From: JAFDZO01 sp041859205
Lineage (GTDB): Bacteria > Bacteroidota > Ignavibacteria > Tepidaquicellales > Tepidaquicellaceae
NCBI GenBank assembly: GCA_041859205.1
Contig: JBHEKU010000313.1
Coordinates: forward strand, 1 to 39,284
DNA: 39,284 nt
Reading direction: 5' to 3'
Numbering within the stretch: position 1 is the stretch's first letter; each line of letters begins with the position of its first letter. The notes beneath the pieces were generated by a model, which saw only the letters and a list, made by a program, of their open reading frames with translations, ran no database searches and was not told the origin of the DNA. This document shows, piece after piece, positions 17,847 to 26,989 of the stretch. Made by a program: the position numbers and the translations under genes.

Positions 17847-18445
17847 TATAAACTTAAATTCATTTCGTTATACATTTTTTCAATTTTTTCAATGGTGTAT
17901 TTAGAGTTGACTAATTTCAAATGCTCTTTCAATTCTTCGCGGGAAAATCTGCATCTTAATGTTTTACAAGGGCTGCCTACATTAACAGAGTAAGGCGGTA
18001 ATGATTTAGTCACTAATGAACCCGCGCCTACTACTGAGCCCTCATGAATTTTTACTCCTTTCATTATTAACGCTCTTGCTCCAACCCAGACGTCATCTTC
18101 GAGTTCTATAGGAATATTTCTTCCACCGCTATGAACATATCTCATCGGTTTCCCTACTACACTCATATTATGGTCGCCGCCCAGTATCATTACTTCAGGT
18201 CCGAACATAACATTGTTTCCAATTTTTATAGGAATAATACCTGCTATAACGCTGTTATCGGCAATGAAGACATTATCTCCAATTTCAATATTCCTGTGAT
18301 CTGAAAAAACACAGTTTGACCCAAACCGAAAATTTTTTCCGGTTTTCTTCAGAGAATATTTTGTAATATAAAATTTAAGAGGCCACAAAAAATTCGGGAT
18401 GGCTCTTAAAATCCAGCTAAGCTTTGTAGGAGAAATATTAATCAA
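17846..18445 (-). CDS. Hexapeptide-repeat O/N-acetyltransferase (WcaF/NodL-like)
   Basis: The 199-residue protein has left-handed beta-helix turns (IEIGDNVFIADNSVI; IKIGNNVMFGPEVMI; LEDDVWVGARALIMKGVKI), the catalytic-type His92 in GGDHN and the family ending GSVVGAGSLVTKSLPP...VGSPCK. It starts at TTG (18443-18445): an in-frame TAA, the capG stop, lies two codons upstream and no ATG is available. Length is normal for a cytoplasmic acetyl-CoA-dependent sugar acetyltransferase. It follows capG by 6 bases and overlaps asnB paralogue 2 by one base. The target sugar is unknown. The N-terminal hydrophobic stretch (about 10-28) may bring it to the membrane. Confidence 0.87.
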   Translation of the reverse strand: MINISPTKLSWILRAIPNFLWPLKFYITKYSLKKTGKNFRFGSNCVFSDHRNIEIGDNVFIADNSVIAGIIPIKIGNNVMFGPEVMILGGDHNMSVVGKPMRYVHSGGRNIPIELEDDVWVGARALIMKGVKIHEGSVVGAGSLVTKSLPPYSVNVGSPCKTLRCRFSREELKEHLKLVNSKYTIEKIEKMYNEMNLSL

Positions 18446-18451
18446 AACAAA

Positions 18452-19600
18452 TTATAAAATATTTTTTTTCCAAACTGTTGTATTGACGTAGTCTGTATAT
18501 GAAATAATAATCCGAACAACTTTATCTGAAACATTATCCATGGAATAATCTTTTACAGAGTGAAACTTTGTTTTTTCCTTTTCTTCATGCTCAATCTGTT
18601 TTAATCCGTTTATTACTATGTCAGGATTCATTCCAACCATCATTACAGCGGACTCTTCCATTCCCTCAGGTCTTTCATGCGCTTCTCTGATATTCAAAGC
18701 GGGAAATTTCAGAATTGAAGACTCTTCTGTTATAGTTCCGCTATCTGAAAGCACAGCTTTTGAATTCTTCTGCAGCTTAACATAATCAGTGAACGAAAAC
18801 GGTTTCAGAAATTGTATCAAAGGATTAAACTCAAGTTTTTCTTCTTCAATTCTTTTTCTAGTTCTCGGATGAGTGGATAAAATTACAGGCAATTTATATA
18901 ATTCAGCTATCTCGTTTAAAATTTTAATAAGATTAAAAAAATTTCTGTCAGAGCTTATATTTTCTTCTCTGTGAGATGATACCACAAAATATTTTTTTGG
19001 AGTTAATGAAAGCTGTTTAAGTATTTCAGATTTTTCAATTTTGTCAGAAAAATAATTCAACACTTCATACATAGGGCTTCCTGTTTTTATAATTCTATCA
19101 GCAGGCAAACCTTCCTTTAACAAATATTCTCTGGCAATATCGCTGTAAGTTAAATTTATATCACTGATATGGTCAACAATTTTTCTGTTTGTCTCTTCAG
19201 GGACTCTCTGGTCGAAACATCTGTTACCCGCTTCCATATGAAAAATCGGAATTTTTCTTTTCTTTGCATTAAGGCAGCAAAGACAGCTGTTCGTATCTCC
19301 TAAGACAAGAAAGGCATCAGGTTTTTCTTTTTCTAAAACTTCATCTATGTTCACTATGGTATTACCTATTGTAGTTGAAGCATTAATGCTCGATGCATTT
19401 AAAAAATGGTCGGGCTTTCTTAGCTCCATATCATCGAAAAAAATCTGGTTCAGTTCATAATCATAATTTTGTCCTGTATGTACAAGTATGTGCTCAATTG
19501 CAGGTGAACTGTCTAATTTACTTAAAACTCTTGCCAGCCTTATTATTTCTGGTCTGGTACCTACAACGGTCATTACTTTTAATTTTTTATGTTCAGACAT
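18452..19600 (-). CDS. capG: CapG/FnlC-type UDP-sugar 2-epimerase of UDP-L-FucNAc synthesis
   Basis: The 382-residue protein is a WecB-fold epimerase with MTVVGTRPEIIRLARVL near the start, HTGQNYDYELNQIFF, HMEAGNRCFDQRVPEETNR and LSDSGTITEESSIL. The start region and the GNRCFDQRVPEE stretch are those of the CapG/FnlC group rather than housekeeping WecB (which reads GLRTG). In the FucNAc route CapE makes the 4-keto sugar, CapF reduces it and CapG performs the final C2 epimerisation to UDP-L-FucNAc. It follows capF by 9 bases, the usual order. ATG start at 19600. Confidence 0.9.
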   Translation of the reverse strand: MSEHKKLKVMTVVGTRPEIIRLARVLSKLDSSPAIEHILVHTGQNYDYELNQIFFDDMELRKPDHFLNASSINASTTIGNTIVNIDEVLEKEKPDAFLVLGDTNSCLCCLNAKKRKIPIFHMEAGNRCFDQRVPEETNRKIVDHISDINLTYSDIAREYLLKEGLPADRIIKTGSPMYEVLNYFSDKIEKSEILKQLSLTPKKYFVVSSHREENISSDRNFFNLIKILNEIAELYKLPVILSTHPRTRKRIEEEKLEFNPLIQFLKPFSFTDYVKLQKNSKAVLSDSGTITEESSILKFPALNIREAHERPEGMEESAVMMVGMNPDIVINGLKQIEHEEKEKTKFHSVKDYSMDNVSDKVVRIIISYTDYVNTTVWKKNIL

Positions 19601-19609
19601 TATAATTTT

Positions 19610-20728
19610 TTAAACGTTTTCAAAATATGTGTCGGGATTTGCTTCGTCATAAAATTCATTTATCCAGAAGACAGTAAAAAGCTCATCGCTTCCCACATTT
19701 TTAATATTATGAGTGTACCATATAGGCATATCAACATAGGAAGGTTCATCTCCGTTAAGATGAAAAGTATAAACTTTATCGGTATTAATTTTTCTGAATT
19801 CTATCACAGCTTTACCTTTTATCACAGCAAATCTTTCGACTTTTCTGGTGTGAAAATGATTTCCTCTTACTATATCAGGTTTAGTAGTTGAAAAAGAAAT
19901 CTGTCCGCCTGAGTGCAATTTCACAAGCTCAATAAAAACTCCTCTGTTGTCTTCGTTTCTTTTTAATTTATATGGGAAAAAACTCTCAGGATTTATATAG
20001 CTTCTGAAAGTATTAAACAGATCAATGGAAAATTTATCATCTAAAGCAGGAATAATACCCTTATCGCAATACAAGCTTTGAAAGTTCATCAGCTTTGCAA
20101 GTACTTCAGTCACAAGAAAATTCTCTGTGGCTTTTATAACATGTTTTGGCTCGTTTGTTTTATTAATAATACAGTCTATGATTTCTTTACAAAGATCATC
20201 AACATAAATCAGATTAAGTTTTTTATCAACAAGAATCTCCGGCATTCCGCCGCTGCATAGTAAGTCAGAAAAAGTTGCAATTACGGAGTTATATTTTGGC
20301 TTTCCGAAAGGACCGAATACATTTGATATTATCAGGCCGGAAAAAACAGAACCTGTTTCTTTAGACCAGTCGGTAAATAGTTCACGGGCTTTTCTTTTTG
20401 AGGTACCGTATGCATTATCTTCTTCTTCCTGAGTTGAAGAAGAAAAAATAAGATGCGTGGGATTTTTTTTATTTTTTAGAGCCGTTATCAAATCACTTGC
20501 CAGTCTTAGATTTGTTTCCAGAATTTCATTGGGATTCGAGCTTCTGTTCAAACCTGCCAGATGAACTACTACATCACAATTCGCAACCCAATTATTTAAA
20601 GCACTTGTCTCATCAAAAAATTCTTTTTCAAACGGAATTAATTCGAATCTATCTTTTGACAGACTAATTCTGTTATATAAATTGGAGCCGATAAATCCGT
20701 TTTGGCCGGTGATACCGATTTTTACCAT
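19610..20728 (-). CDS. capF: CapF/FnlB-type bifunctional SDR-cupin enzyme of UDP-L-FucNAc synthesis
   Basis: The 372-residue protein has an N-terminal short-chain dehydrogenase (TGQNGFIGSN at 7-16; Tyr107-x3-Lys111 in AYGTSKRKA) and a C-terminal cupin (GNHFHTRKVERFAVIKGKA, about 290-310; DMPIWYTHNIKNVG). This architecture is diagnostic of CapF: the cupin epimerises C3 of the 4-keto intermediate and the SDR reduces C4 with NADPH, giving UDP-6-deoxy-L-talose-NAc for CapG. It sits directly upstream of capG. CapE, the first enzyme, is not in the window. Confidence 0.93.
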   Translation of the reverse strand: MVKIGITGQNGFIGSNLYNRISLSKDRFELIPFEKEFFDETSALNNWVANCDVVVHLAGLNRSSNPNEILETNLRLASDLITALKNKKNPTHLIFSSSTQEEEDNAYGTSKRKARELFTDWSKETGSVFSGLIISNVFGPFGKPKYNSVIATFSDLLCSGGMPEILVDKKLNLIYVDDLCKEIIDCIINKTNEPKHVIKATENFLVTEVLAKLMNFQSLYCDKGIIPALDDKFSIDLFNTFRSYINPESFFPYKLKRNEDNRGVFIELVKLHSGGQISFSTTKPDIVRGNHFHTRKVERFAVIKGKAVIEFRKINTDKVYTFHLNGDEPSYVDMPIWYTHNIKNVGSDELFTVFWINEFYDEANPDTYFENV

Positions 20729-20803
20729 ATTAGTAATTAATTATTAAAAAATTTGGGCGGACTTCTCCGTCTTGATAAAAAATTTTCACTTAGTTTTTAT
20801 TTT

Positions 20804-21988
20804 TCATTTATGTTCAGCATTTTCAGTAAGAAATTTCAAGAGCTTCGCAGATTGAATTTTATAGTTAAAAACATTTTGAGCTGCGTTCTTTCCATTCATT
20901 CCCATTTCTTTATATCTATCGTACTGACTAAGAATTTTCTCTATAGCAGAAGCTAAAGCGGTATAATCATCCGGGGGGATAATCAGCGCTTCTTTTTCGT
21001 TTTCTAAAACTTTGCTCACGTCGCTAATATCAGTAACTATTACAGGTGTACCACTTGCCAGATATTCCCCCAATTTTGTTGGGAATCCAAAGTCAGCCTG
21101 AGGTGATGACGGTCTTGCAAGAACTGCCATTACAGAATTTTGAAGAAATGTTACTATCTCGTCACCGCTGAGATAACTTGTTACTTCAACTTTTGATTCA
21201 AGCTTATACTCAGAAATCAATTTATCCATCTCATTTTTATAATCCAAAAAATACGAACCTGCCAGCATTAACTTAATTCCGGGATATTTTTTTGAGATAA
21301 GAGAAAGTGCTTTAATCAAATCGGATACGCCGTCTTTATGTTGATTTATTGACCCGCAGTAAGCAATGTAACCGCAATTTATATTCTTCTGAATTTTGTT
21401 TTCTGACCTGGAAAATCTTTCGTAATCAACGGTCATATTAATAATTTCTACATGCTTATTAAACTGACTGACATATGCAAATAACGCTGACGAGATAACG
21501 TAACACATGTCATAATTAGTTATATGCTTTTCATAAATTTTTACTTCCTCAGGGTCATCTGTATAAACATTGACATCTTCCGTTATCTCCAGTACAGTAG
21601 TGTATTTTTTTATTTTTGATATGAATAATATAATGCCATCTACATACCAGAATTTTCTTTTTGACTGATAATTTATAACAATATCTTTTTTCCGTGCAAA
21701 GAGAAGTAACCATAATACTAAATTTGCGGAGCTTATACTTAAGGCAATAATGTTTTTAAAATTACTTGCCATTCTGGATTTGACGGTAACTAAACTGAGA
21801 TTAGAATATTCGTAATATTCTTTCTTGAGTTTTAAAGACTTGCTTGGAACAAGCCCCCAAATTTTTATATTTTTTGTAATTAAACCCAGACCTTTTGCCA
21901 ACGAGCTTAACCTGTTTACTCCTGCACCAGCTGTTAAATTAAAATCCTGTAACGTAGTAAAAATTATTTTTCGCTCAGAACGGCTCAT
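20804..21988 (-). CDS. GT4-family glycosyltransferase
   Basis: This is a 394-residue GT-B transferase. The C-terminal half shows the donor-binding pattern YCGSINQHKDGVSDLI, KLMLAGSYF and FGFPTKLGEYLASGTPVIV, with Glu in the GEYL position of the E-x7-E region; the first Glu is replaced. The frame also opens at TTG three bases earlier (21991), but the adjacent ATG at 21988 is the better start. It lies just upstream of capF/capG, the place where L-FucNAc transferases (WbuB type) are often found, so L-FucNAc is a reasonable donor guess. Gaps of 157 bases before and 75 after are wider than most here. Confidence 0.85.
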   Translation of the reverse strand: MSRSERKIIFTTLQDFNLTAGAGVNRLSSLAKGLGLITKNIKIWGLVPSKSLKLKKEYYEYSNLSLVTVKSRMASNFKNIIALSISSANLVLWLLLFARKKDIVINYQSKRKFWYVDGIILFISKIKKYTTVLEITEDVNVYTDDPEEVKIYEKHITNYDMCYVISSALFAYVSQFNKHVEIINMTVDYERFSRSENKIQKNINCGYIAYCGSINQHKDGVSDLIKALSLISKKYPGIKLMLAGSYFLDYKNEMDKLISEYKLESKVEVTSYLSGDEIVTFLQNSVMAVLARPSSPQADFGFPTKLGEYLASGTPVIVTDISDVSKVLENEKEALIIPPDDYTALASAIEKILSQYDRYKEMGMNGKNAAQNVFNYKIQSAKLLKFLTENAEHK

Positions 21989-22148
21989 CAAACTTTTTCT
22001 TTTTGTTTTCCCATACTACTTTTCAATTATAACGTCTGTAAAATTAATTGAGACTCCAAACCTGACCAACTGAAATAATTTTTTCTCTTAATTTTTATTT
22101 TGTAATTAATAAGTGAGTTAATCACAAATTCAAGTTTTCTATTTATAT

Positions 22149-23126
22149 TCAAACAGTTCCTCTGCCTTCGATACCATTATATCCGTAATGCACATCGATA
22201 TCTTTAAGCTTAGCTTCATCAAACCATTTTTTCATAGTTTTCAGTGATTGAGGATTATCATACTGCGGGGATAACATATCGTAGCAATCGAGTATAGCCC
22301 ACTCTTTCAATGCTTCGCCTTTTAATCCGTATTTTGTATAATCCGGAATTAATATCTGCCAGTTAATTTGACGCCCGACTTTTGGAATTTTGCTGATTAC
22401 TTTAAAAAGCGGCCACATGAAATTTATATATTTAACAACTCCATTGTAAAGCTTTTGCGGCTCAACATCCTTCGTAAATGGTCTTACCCAATATTTTGTA
22501 TTAATCAAACTTCTCAGCATTTTCTTGTACATATCTATAACAAGTTTGCCGTCCTTTTTTAAAAACTGAGGAAGGGCCATGAAAGATTTGTGAGGATCGG
22601 GTGTATGCTGAAGCACCCCTATACAAAAAAGCTTGTCAAAATAGTTTCGCCTGAATGGCATTTTATAAATATCGCCTTGCACTATAAATACATTTTCTTT
22701 ATTCCCGTTTGATTTATAATTCGCTTCAACTGCAAAGCTATAATCCATACTTACAATTGTTGCACCTGTTGTAGAGGCAGGTGCTGTAAATCTTCCGGAA
22801 CCGCTTCCAACCTCCAGAATTACTTCTCCTTTAAGTTCTCTCGGCCATTTGGTTTCTTTAAAAAATCTTTCCTCTGAAACATTTTTATTGCTATATTGGT
22901 CGTATTGTGTTTTTGAGTGAATATTCCACTGCAAACCGAAATTCGTTGCATAATTTTCAATCGGAACAAATCTTGGAATAAAGTTTATTATGGGAAATGT
23001 CGAACTGCAAGATGAACATTTCAAATCGCCGGTTTTTATTTTATCACCTTCTTTTTCTGAAATACTTAATTGAAGTTCATTCAGGCATTCAGGACAAACC
23101 AGATATTTTATAAAATGTTCACGCAT
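22149..23126 (-). CDS. SAM-dependent methyltransferase with N-terminal zinc ribbon
   Basis: The 325-residue protein opens with a Trm112-like zinc ribbon: Cys11/Cys14 (YLVCPECLNEL) and Cys37/Cys40 (CSSC). A class I methyltransferase follows, with motif I VILEVGSGSGRF at 102-113, acidic DYS after the second strand, and GVLQHTPDPHKSF at the motif IV-V region. Such proteins methylate sugars or lipid-linked intermediates in polysaccharide clusters, but the substrate is not visible. It lies after wzy. The last roughly 100 residues are not typical of the minimal fold and may set substrate choice. Confidence 0.85.
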   Translation of the reverse strand: MREHFIKYLVCPECLNELQLSISEKEGDKIKTGDLKCSSCSSTFPIINFIPRFVPIENYATNFGLQWNIHSKTQYDQYSNKNVSEERFFKETKWPRELKGEVILEVGSGSGRFTAPASTTGATIVSMDYSFAVEANYKSNGNKENVFIVQGDIYKMPFRRNYFDKLFCIGVLQHTPDPHKSFMALPQFLKKDGKLVIDMYKKMLRSLINTKYWVRPFTKDVEPQKLYNGVVKYINFMWPLFKVISKIPKVGRQINWQILIPDYTKYGLKGEALKEWAILDCYDMLSPQYDNPQSLKTMKKWFDEAKLKDIDVHYGYNGIEGRGTV

Positions 23127-23218
23127 ATATTTATTAATTAAATTTGTGCACTTATATTCCTTAATGGATTTCTTTCAACTATTGAATTTCAAAGAATATT
23201 TTTAAATGTAACAAAATA

Positions 23219-24481
23219 TTACTGCAGTCTTCCCTGGCGTCTTACTAAAAGAAGTTTTTCTTTTAACATCTGCTGCGCCATCAATCCGGGTTTTTCAAAC
23301 CTTACAAGATACATAAAACATAACCCCATAAAAAACGGTCTTTGGAAAAGCCCTTGTGAAAACCCGAGCACAAGCAACCCTGCAATAATTGCGATTGAAA
23401 AATTTTTATTGAAGTTGTGCATCCTGCAATACTCTCTGTATGAAGAAAACATCATTATAAAATAATATCCAAAGCCAATTAAACCAAATTCCGCAAGAAG
23501 AAGTGTTACGCCATTATTACCTGAATTTTCTTCTTCTTTAATTACAAAATATCTTCCAATACCGAATATAGGCGAGGATATAAAATTATCCACATTTACT
23601 TTACCGCTGACAATGCGGGAATAAACTTTACTCTTTTCAGCATCTGTAGACTCATTATACATTTTTTCTATTTTTTCATTCATAAAACTCAACTGGTTAT
23701 ACGCAACAACAAATATAAAAGCAATAATTGGAATTAAAATAGCAGAATATATTGCTTTATTTGAAATCACAATATAAATGATAATAAACACAAAAATAGC
23801 AAGGTAAGCAGTTGTAGACTGCGTTGTAAATATCGTAATCAAAAAGATTACATTTTTCTTATTAAAAAAAGATTTATTTCTGACGATATTAAAAGTAAGT
23901 GCCAGGAATAAAAAACAACTGAATAAGCCGGGCTCCCAAAATGGTCCTGAATTTCTGGGGACTTCAACTTTATAGCCCAGTTCCATTGTATAAATTATAA
24001 AGTGTTTTACTGTATTCGGATAATACGTTATGCTATCAAAGAAAGGTGTTACATTAGAGTAGATATAATCTGCGATGCCCGGATTAGCAAAAATTGCCCC
24101 GGTAATAATTAAACTTAATATTGAATAGTAAAAAATTAGATTTACAAAATATTTATCAAAATTTCTTCCGACAATTTTAACTGTAAAATAGGCGAAACAT
24201 ATTCTCATCATGTAAGCAACTACCGTGTTAAGCTTAAACTCGCCAAATGCAATAACCTGTACTGCAAACAGGGCTAAAAAAACGAGCGAATAAGAAATTA
24301 CTACTCTATCGAAAGTTTTCCCTCTTGCAAGGAATAAAAAAAGTGTTAGTAAAAATCCCGCAATCAAAAAAACATCCCCTATAAAGAAAGGTATAGATGA
24401 TACTCCCATAAAAAAATAAACAAGAGTATAATTGAGTACTTTATTTTCTCTTTTTCCTTCTAAATCGTAAACAGTATTCAT
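23219..24481 (-). CDS. wzy: Wzy-type O-antigen/capsule polymerase
   Basis: The 420-residue protein has about a dozen hydrophobic helices and a larger non-membrane loop around 130-180, the topology of O-antigen ligase/polymerase proteins. The loop ends in PRNSGPFWEPGLFSCF (175-190); the R-x2-G-x3-EP pattern is typical of Wzy and WaaL. It would join lipid-linked repeat units at the outer face of the inner membrane. The neighbour wzx and the absence of a second such protein favour polymerase over ligase. Sequence conservation in this family is low, so the name rests on topology, motif and context. Confidence 0.85.
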   Translation of the reverse strand: MNTVYDLEGKRENKVLNYTLVYFFMGVSSIPFFIGDVFLIAGFLLTLFLFLARGKTFDRVVISYSLVFLALFAVQVIAFGEFKLNTVVAYMMRICFAYFTVKIVGRNFDKYFVNLIFYYSILSLIITGAIFANPGIADYIYSNVTPFFDSITYYPNTVKHFIIYTMELGYKVEVPRNSGPFWEPGLFSCFLFLALTFNIVRNKSFFNKKNVIFLITIFTTQSTTAYLAIFVFIIIYIVISNKAIYSAILIPIIAFIFVVAYNQLSFMNEKIEKMYNESTDAEKSKVYSRIVSGKVNVDNFISSPIFGIGRYFVIKEEENSGNNGVTLLLAEFGLIGFGYYFIMMFSSYREYCRMHNFNKNFSIAIIAGLLVLGFSQGLFQRPFFMGLCFMYLVRFEKPGLMAQQMLKEKLLLVRRQGRLQ

Positions 24482-24607
24482 TAAAATTTTTAAATTTGTA
24501 TTTTAAAAGCTATAAAGCCCAGCAGCTTTCTTAGAATTATTAAATCCTTTAAAAAACCTTAATGTCTTTTATAAAGAATTTTATAATTTAACTGATTCTA
24601 AAATAGT

Positions 24608-25888
24608 TTAAACCTTTATGATTTTTAAGTCGTGTGTTACTCTATAACAAATAAGCATCGAGATTATCCAACAAATAATTGAAGCTACAACCATTCCAAT
24701 TGCTACACCTTCCAGAGGATTCATTGTGGAAGCAAAATAATTCATTGAAATCCATAATAACGCTAGCTTAGAAACCGTAAGGATAGTCAGCCATTTGTAT
24801 GATTTCAGAGTATTTAAAACTTGCGTTCCGATCGTAGCCGAATCGAACACTCCCGAAATTAATGCCATCTGACTGGCAAAAGTACTCTCTAAATAATTTG
24901 GAAAAAATGTTTTTATAAAATATGGAATAAGCAGCCAGCCCAATAAAATAAGAGGCAGACCTATTGCGAACATCCCCAAAGCCGACTTCCATACCCAACC
25001 CCACAAATTCCGGGGATCGTTAAATTTTCCAAAGTTAAAAGACATCTGGGGATAAATATACTGTGCCATTGCGCTCGGGAAAATTGTCATACCTGTAATA
25101 ATTGCTATAGCCGGAGAAAAGTAACCAACTAACAGAACTCCACCATATGTCAGAAGTATTGTTCTGTTAAATGTTTTACCTATATCATCCAAATACCCTA
25201 TTGCGTATAGACTGATACCGGTTTTAATTAACTCCTTAAAAGATTTCCTATCGTAAGCAGCTTTAACTCTTAACGGTCTTACTACATAAATAGCTACCAC
25301 TGAAAAAATACTTATCAAAACAGTTCTGATAACTAATCCATAGTACGAGTAATAATATGGCAAGATGACTGTAAGAAGCGTAAAGCCGCTAATATACAGC
25401 TGCATCTTTGAAAGCTTAATAAATTCACTGCTGGCTCTGTAAGTAACACTTAAATAGGTGTTATAAAATGCCGTAGCAATAATAATTCCGATTGAAAGAA
25501 TACCAAAGAGTAATTTTATATCCTGTGAAACAAAAAAATAAATGTAAATCAGAGATAAGACAGTTGCAGTTATTACTATTATATTGAGTATCCTGACAAA
25601 ATACAGAGTAGTCTGAGCAAGCTTAACAATATAATCCTGATCTCCTTTCCCCATGTAATAGGGAAGATCTCTGTTCAAACCACTCAACATCCCAAGCGTT
25701 AAAATAGCAGAATATGATTGCAGCAGTGAAATTGAATTCCATAAACCAATATCTTCCGGAATTACCCATTTTATTATAACTACTCCGCTAATAAGTTTTA
25801 CCAAACTCAATATTACTGAGGATGATGAGAATAAAATGGCTGTCTTATTATTAAATGAAGCTATTAGCTTTTTAGAGGCTGTAATCAA
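24608..25888 (-). CDS. wzx: Wzx-type flippase / polysaccharide biosynthesis transporter
   Basis: The 426-residue integral membrane protein has about 12 helices and the MOP/MATE-like repeat seen in Wzx proteins (N-terminal IIKWVIPEDIGLWNSISLLQ; GVLLVGYFSPAIAIITG mid-chain). It would flip undecaprenyl-linked repeat units across the inner membrane. The start is TTG (25886-25888): the upstream in-frame codons run back to tandem TAA stops at the end of the ptmE-like gene with no ATG between. It sits 24 bases after that gene and 126 bases before wzy. Confidence 0.87.
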   Translation of the reverse strand: MITASKKLIASFNNKTAILFSSSSVILSLVKLISGVVIIKWVIPEDIGLWNSISLLQSYSAILTLGMLSGLNRDLPYYMGKGDQDYIVKLAQTTLYFVRILNIIVITATVLSLIYIYFFVSQDIKLLFGILSIGIIIATAFYNTYLSVTYRASSEFIKLSKMQLYISGFTLLTVILPYYYSYYGLVIRTVLISIFSVVAIYVVRPLRVKAAYDRKSFKELIKTGISLYAIGYLDDIGKTFNRTILLTYGGVLLVGYFSPAIAIITGMTIFPSAMAQYIYPQMSFNFGKFNDPRNLWGWVWKSALGMFAIGLPLILLGWLLIPYFIKTFFPNYLESTFASQMALISGVFDSATIGTQVLNTLKSYKWLTILTVSKLALLWISMNYFASTMNPLEGVAIGMVVASIICWIISMLICYRVTHDLKIIKV

Positions 25889-25912
25889 TTTTTGTAACGT
25901 AACATTATTTTA

Positions 25913-26989
25913 TTAGCTATGCAGTCTTTCAACAGCTTTCTTATACTCACTCCAATTGCCGGTATCAATCCATGAGTTTTCACTAATAGGATACACACCT
26001 ACTTTTCCACCATTCTTTTTTATAATTTCTATAAAGTCTGTCATATCAAAATATTCATCTTTAGGAATTAATTTGATTGCATCCGGATTTATTACATACA
26101 TTCCAATATTAACAAGATAATCGTATTCCGGCTTCTCATTAATTCTAGTAAGATTACCTCCATTTTCAATTTCACAAATTCCGTAAGGAATAATATATTT
26201 TTTTAAAGACACAACTATAGTCAGATCAAAATGTTTATCTTTGTGGTAATCAACCAGGCTGGCATAATCACAGTCGATTATAATATCACAATTTGTAACT
26301 ATCAGCGGTTCCGTAAAATTATTTTTCAACAAACGTATGCTGCCTGCCGTTCCTAAAGGTTTTTCTTCAATTACATATTCAACTTTATACTCCGGGGCTA
26401 ATTCTTCAAAGAATGATTTTATTATTTTAGCTTTATGATTCAGGGTTAGATAAAAATTTCTTATATCATTCTCAATAAAAAATTTATCTATTATTATTTC
26501 AATAACAGCTTTTTCTCCTATAGGAATCAGTGGCTTCGGTAGAATTTTTGTAAACGGATCAAGCCTTGAACCTTTGCCGCCTGCCATTATTACAACTGGA
26601 TTTGTTAACTTGTATTTAAATGTTTTATGCTCATGGATTTCAAACACATTATTCCAAAATAGCAGTTCTATTATTCTATTTTGTTCATCCAGAACAGGTA
26701 AGGCAGAGACTCTTCGATCAAGAATGATTTTTTTTACTTCTTCAATTTCATAATTCTCTCTTACAAAAGAAGGAGTTTTAAAACAAAGTTTATCTGCAGT
26801 TAAATCCATTTCACCTTCAGATAAAATCCAGCGCCTTATATCACCATCGGAGATTGATCCGTATAAGCGTTCCTCATCATCTATTACAAATAAAATTCTT
26901 TCACCTGCTTTGTCAAGTAAAGAAATTGCATCTTCTATCAAAATATTTTTATGAATCAGAAATTTTTTATTGTCTTCAGCCAGCTTCAT
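25913..26989 (-). CDS. ptmE: PtmE-like nucleotidyltransferase with CBS pair (legionaminic pathway)
   Basis: The 358-residue protein has an N-terminal pair of CBS domains (about 10-120; FVIDDEERLYGSISDGDIRR, then SALPVLDEQNRIIELL) and a C-terminal sugar-1-phosphate nucleotidyltransferase (MAGGKGSRLDPF at 135-146, LPKPLIPIGEK at 150-160, NCDIIIDCDY). In Campylobacter jejuni, PtmE makes GDP-glucosamine, which sends precursor into legionaminic rather than UDP-based sugar routes. The CBS pair may sense adenine nucleotides. It overlaps legG by four bases (ATGA). Guanylyl specificity is inferred from the neighbourhood. Confidence 0.85.
   Translation of the reverse strand: MKLAEDNKKFLIHKNILIEDAISLLDKAGERILFVIDDEERLYGSISDGDIRRWILSEGEMDLTADKLCFKTPSFVRENYEIEEVKKIILDRRVSALPVLDEQNRIIELLFWNNVFEIHEHKTFKYKLTNPVVIMAGGKGSRLDPFTKILPKPLIPIGEKAVIEIIIDKFFIENDIRNFYLTLNHKAKIIKSFFEELAPEYKVEYVIEEKPLGTAGSIRLLKNNFTEPLIVTNCDIIIDCDYASLVDYHKDKHFDLTIVVSLKKYIIPYGICEIENGGNLTRINEKPEYDYLVNIGMYVINPDAIKLIPKDEYFDMTDFIEIIKKNGGKVGVYPISENSWIDTGNWSEYKKAVERLHS

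Noticed and set aside
21989..24607. Promoters or terminators in the gaps at 21989-22148, 23127-23218 and 24482-24607
   Set aside because: I found only weak inverted repeats (for example AAAGC/GCTTT near 24506-24525) without T-runs and no convincing TAnnTTTG element.
14329..25004. Minus-strand open frames at 14329-14550 and 24768-25004
   Set aside because: They are out-of-frame readings inside the tandem glycosyltransferase and wzx genes, with no motif of their own.
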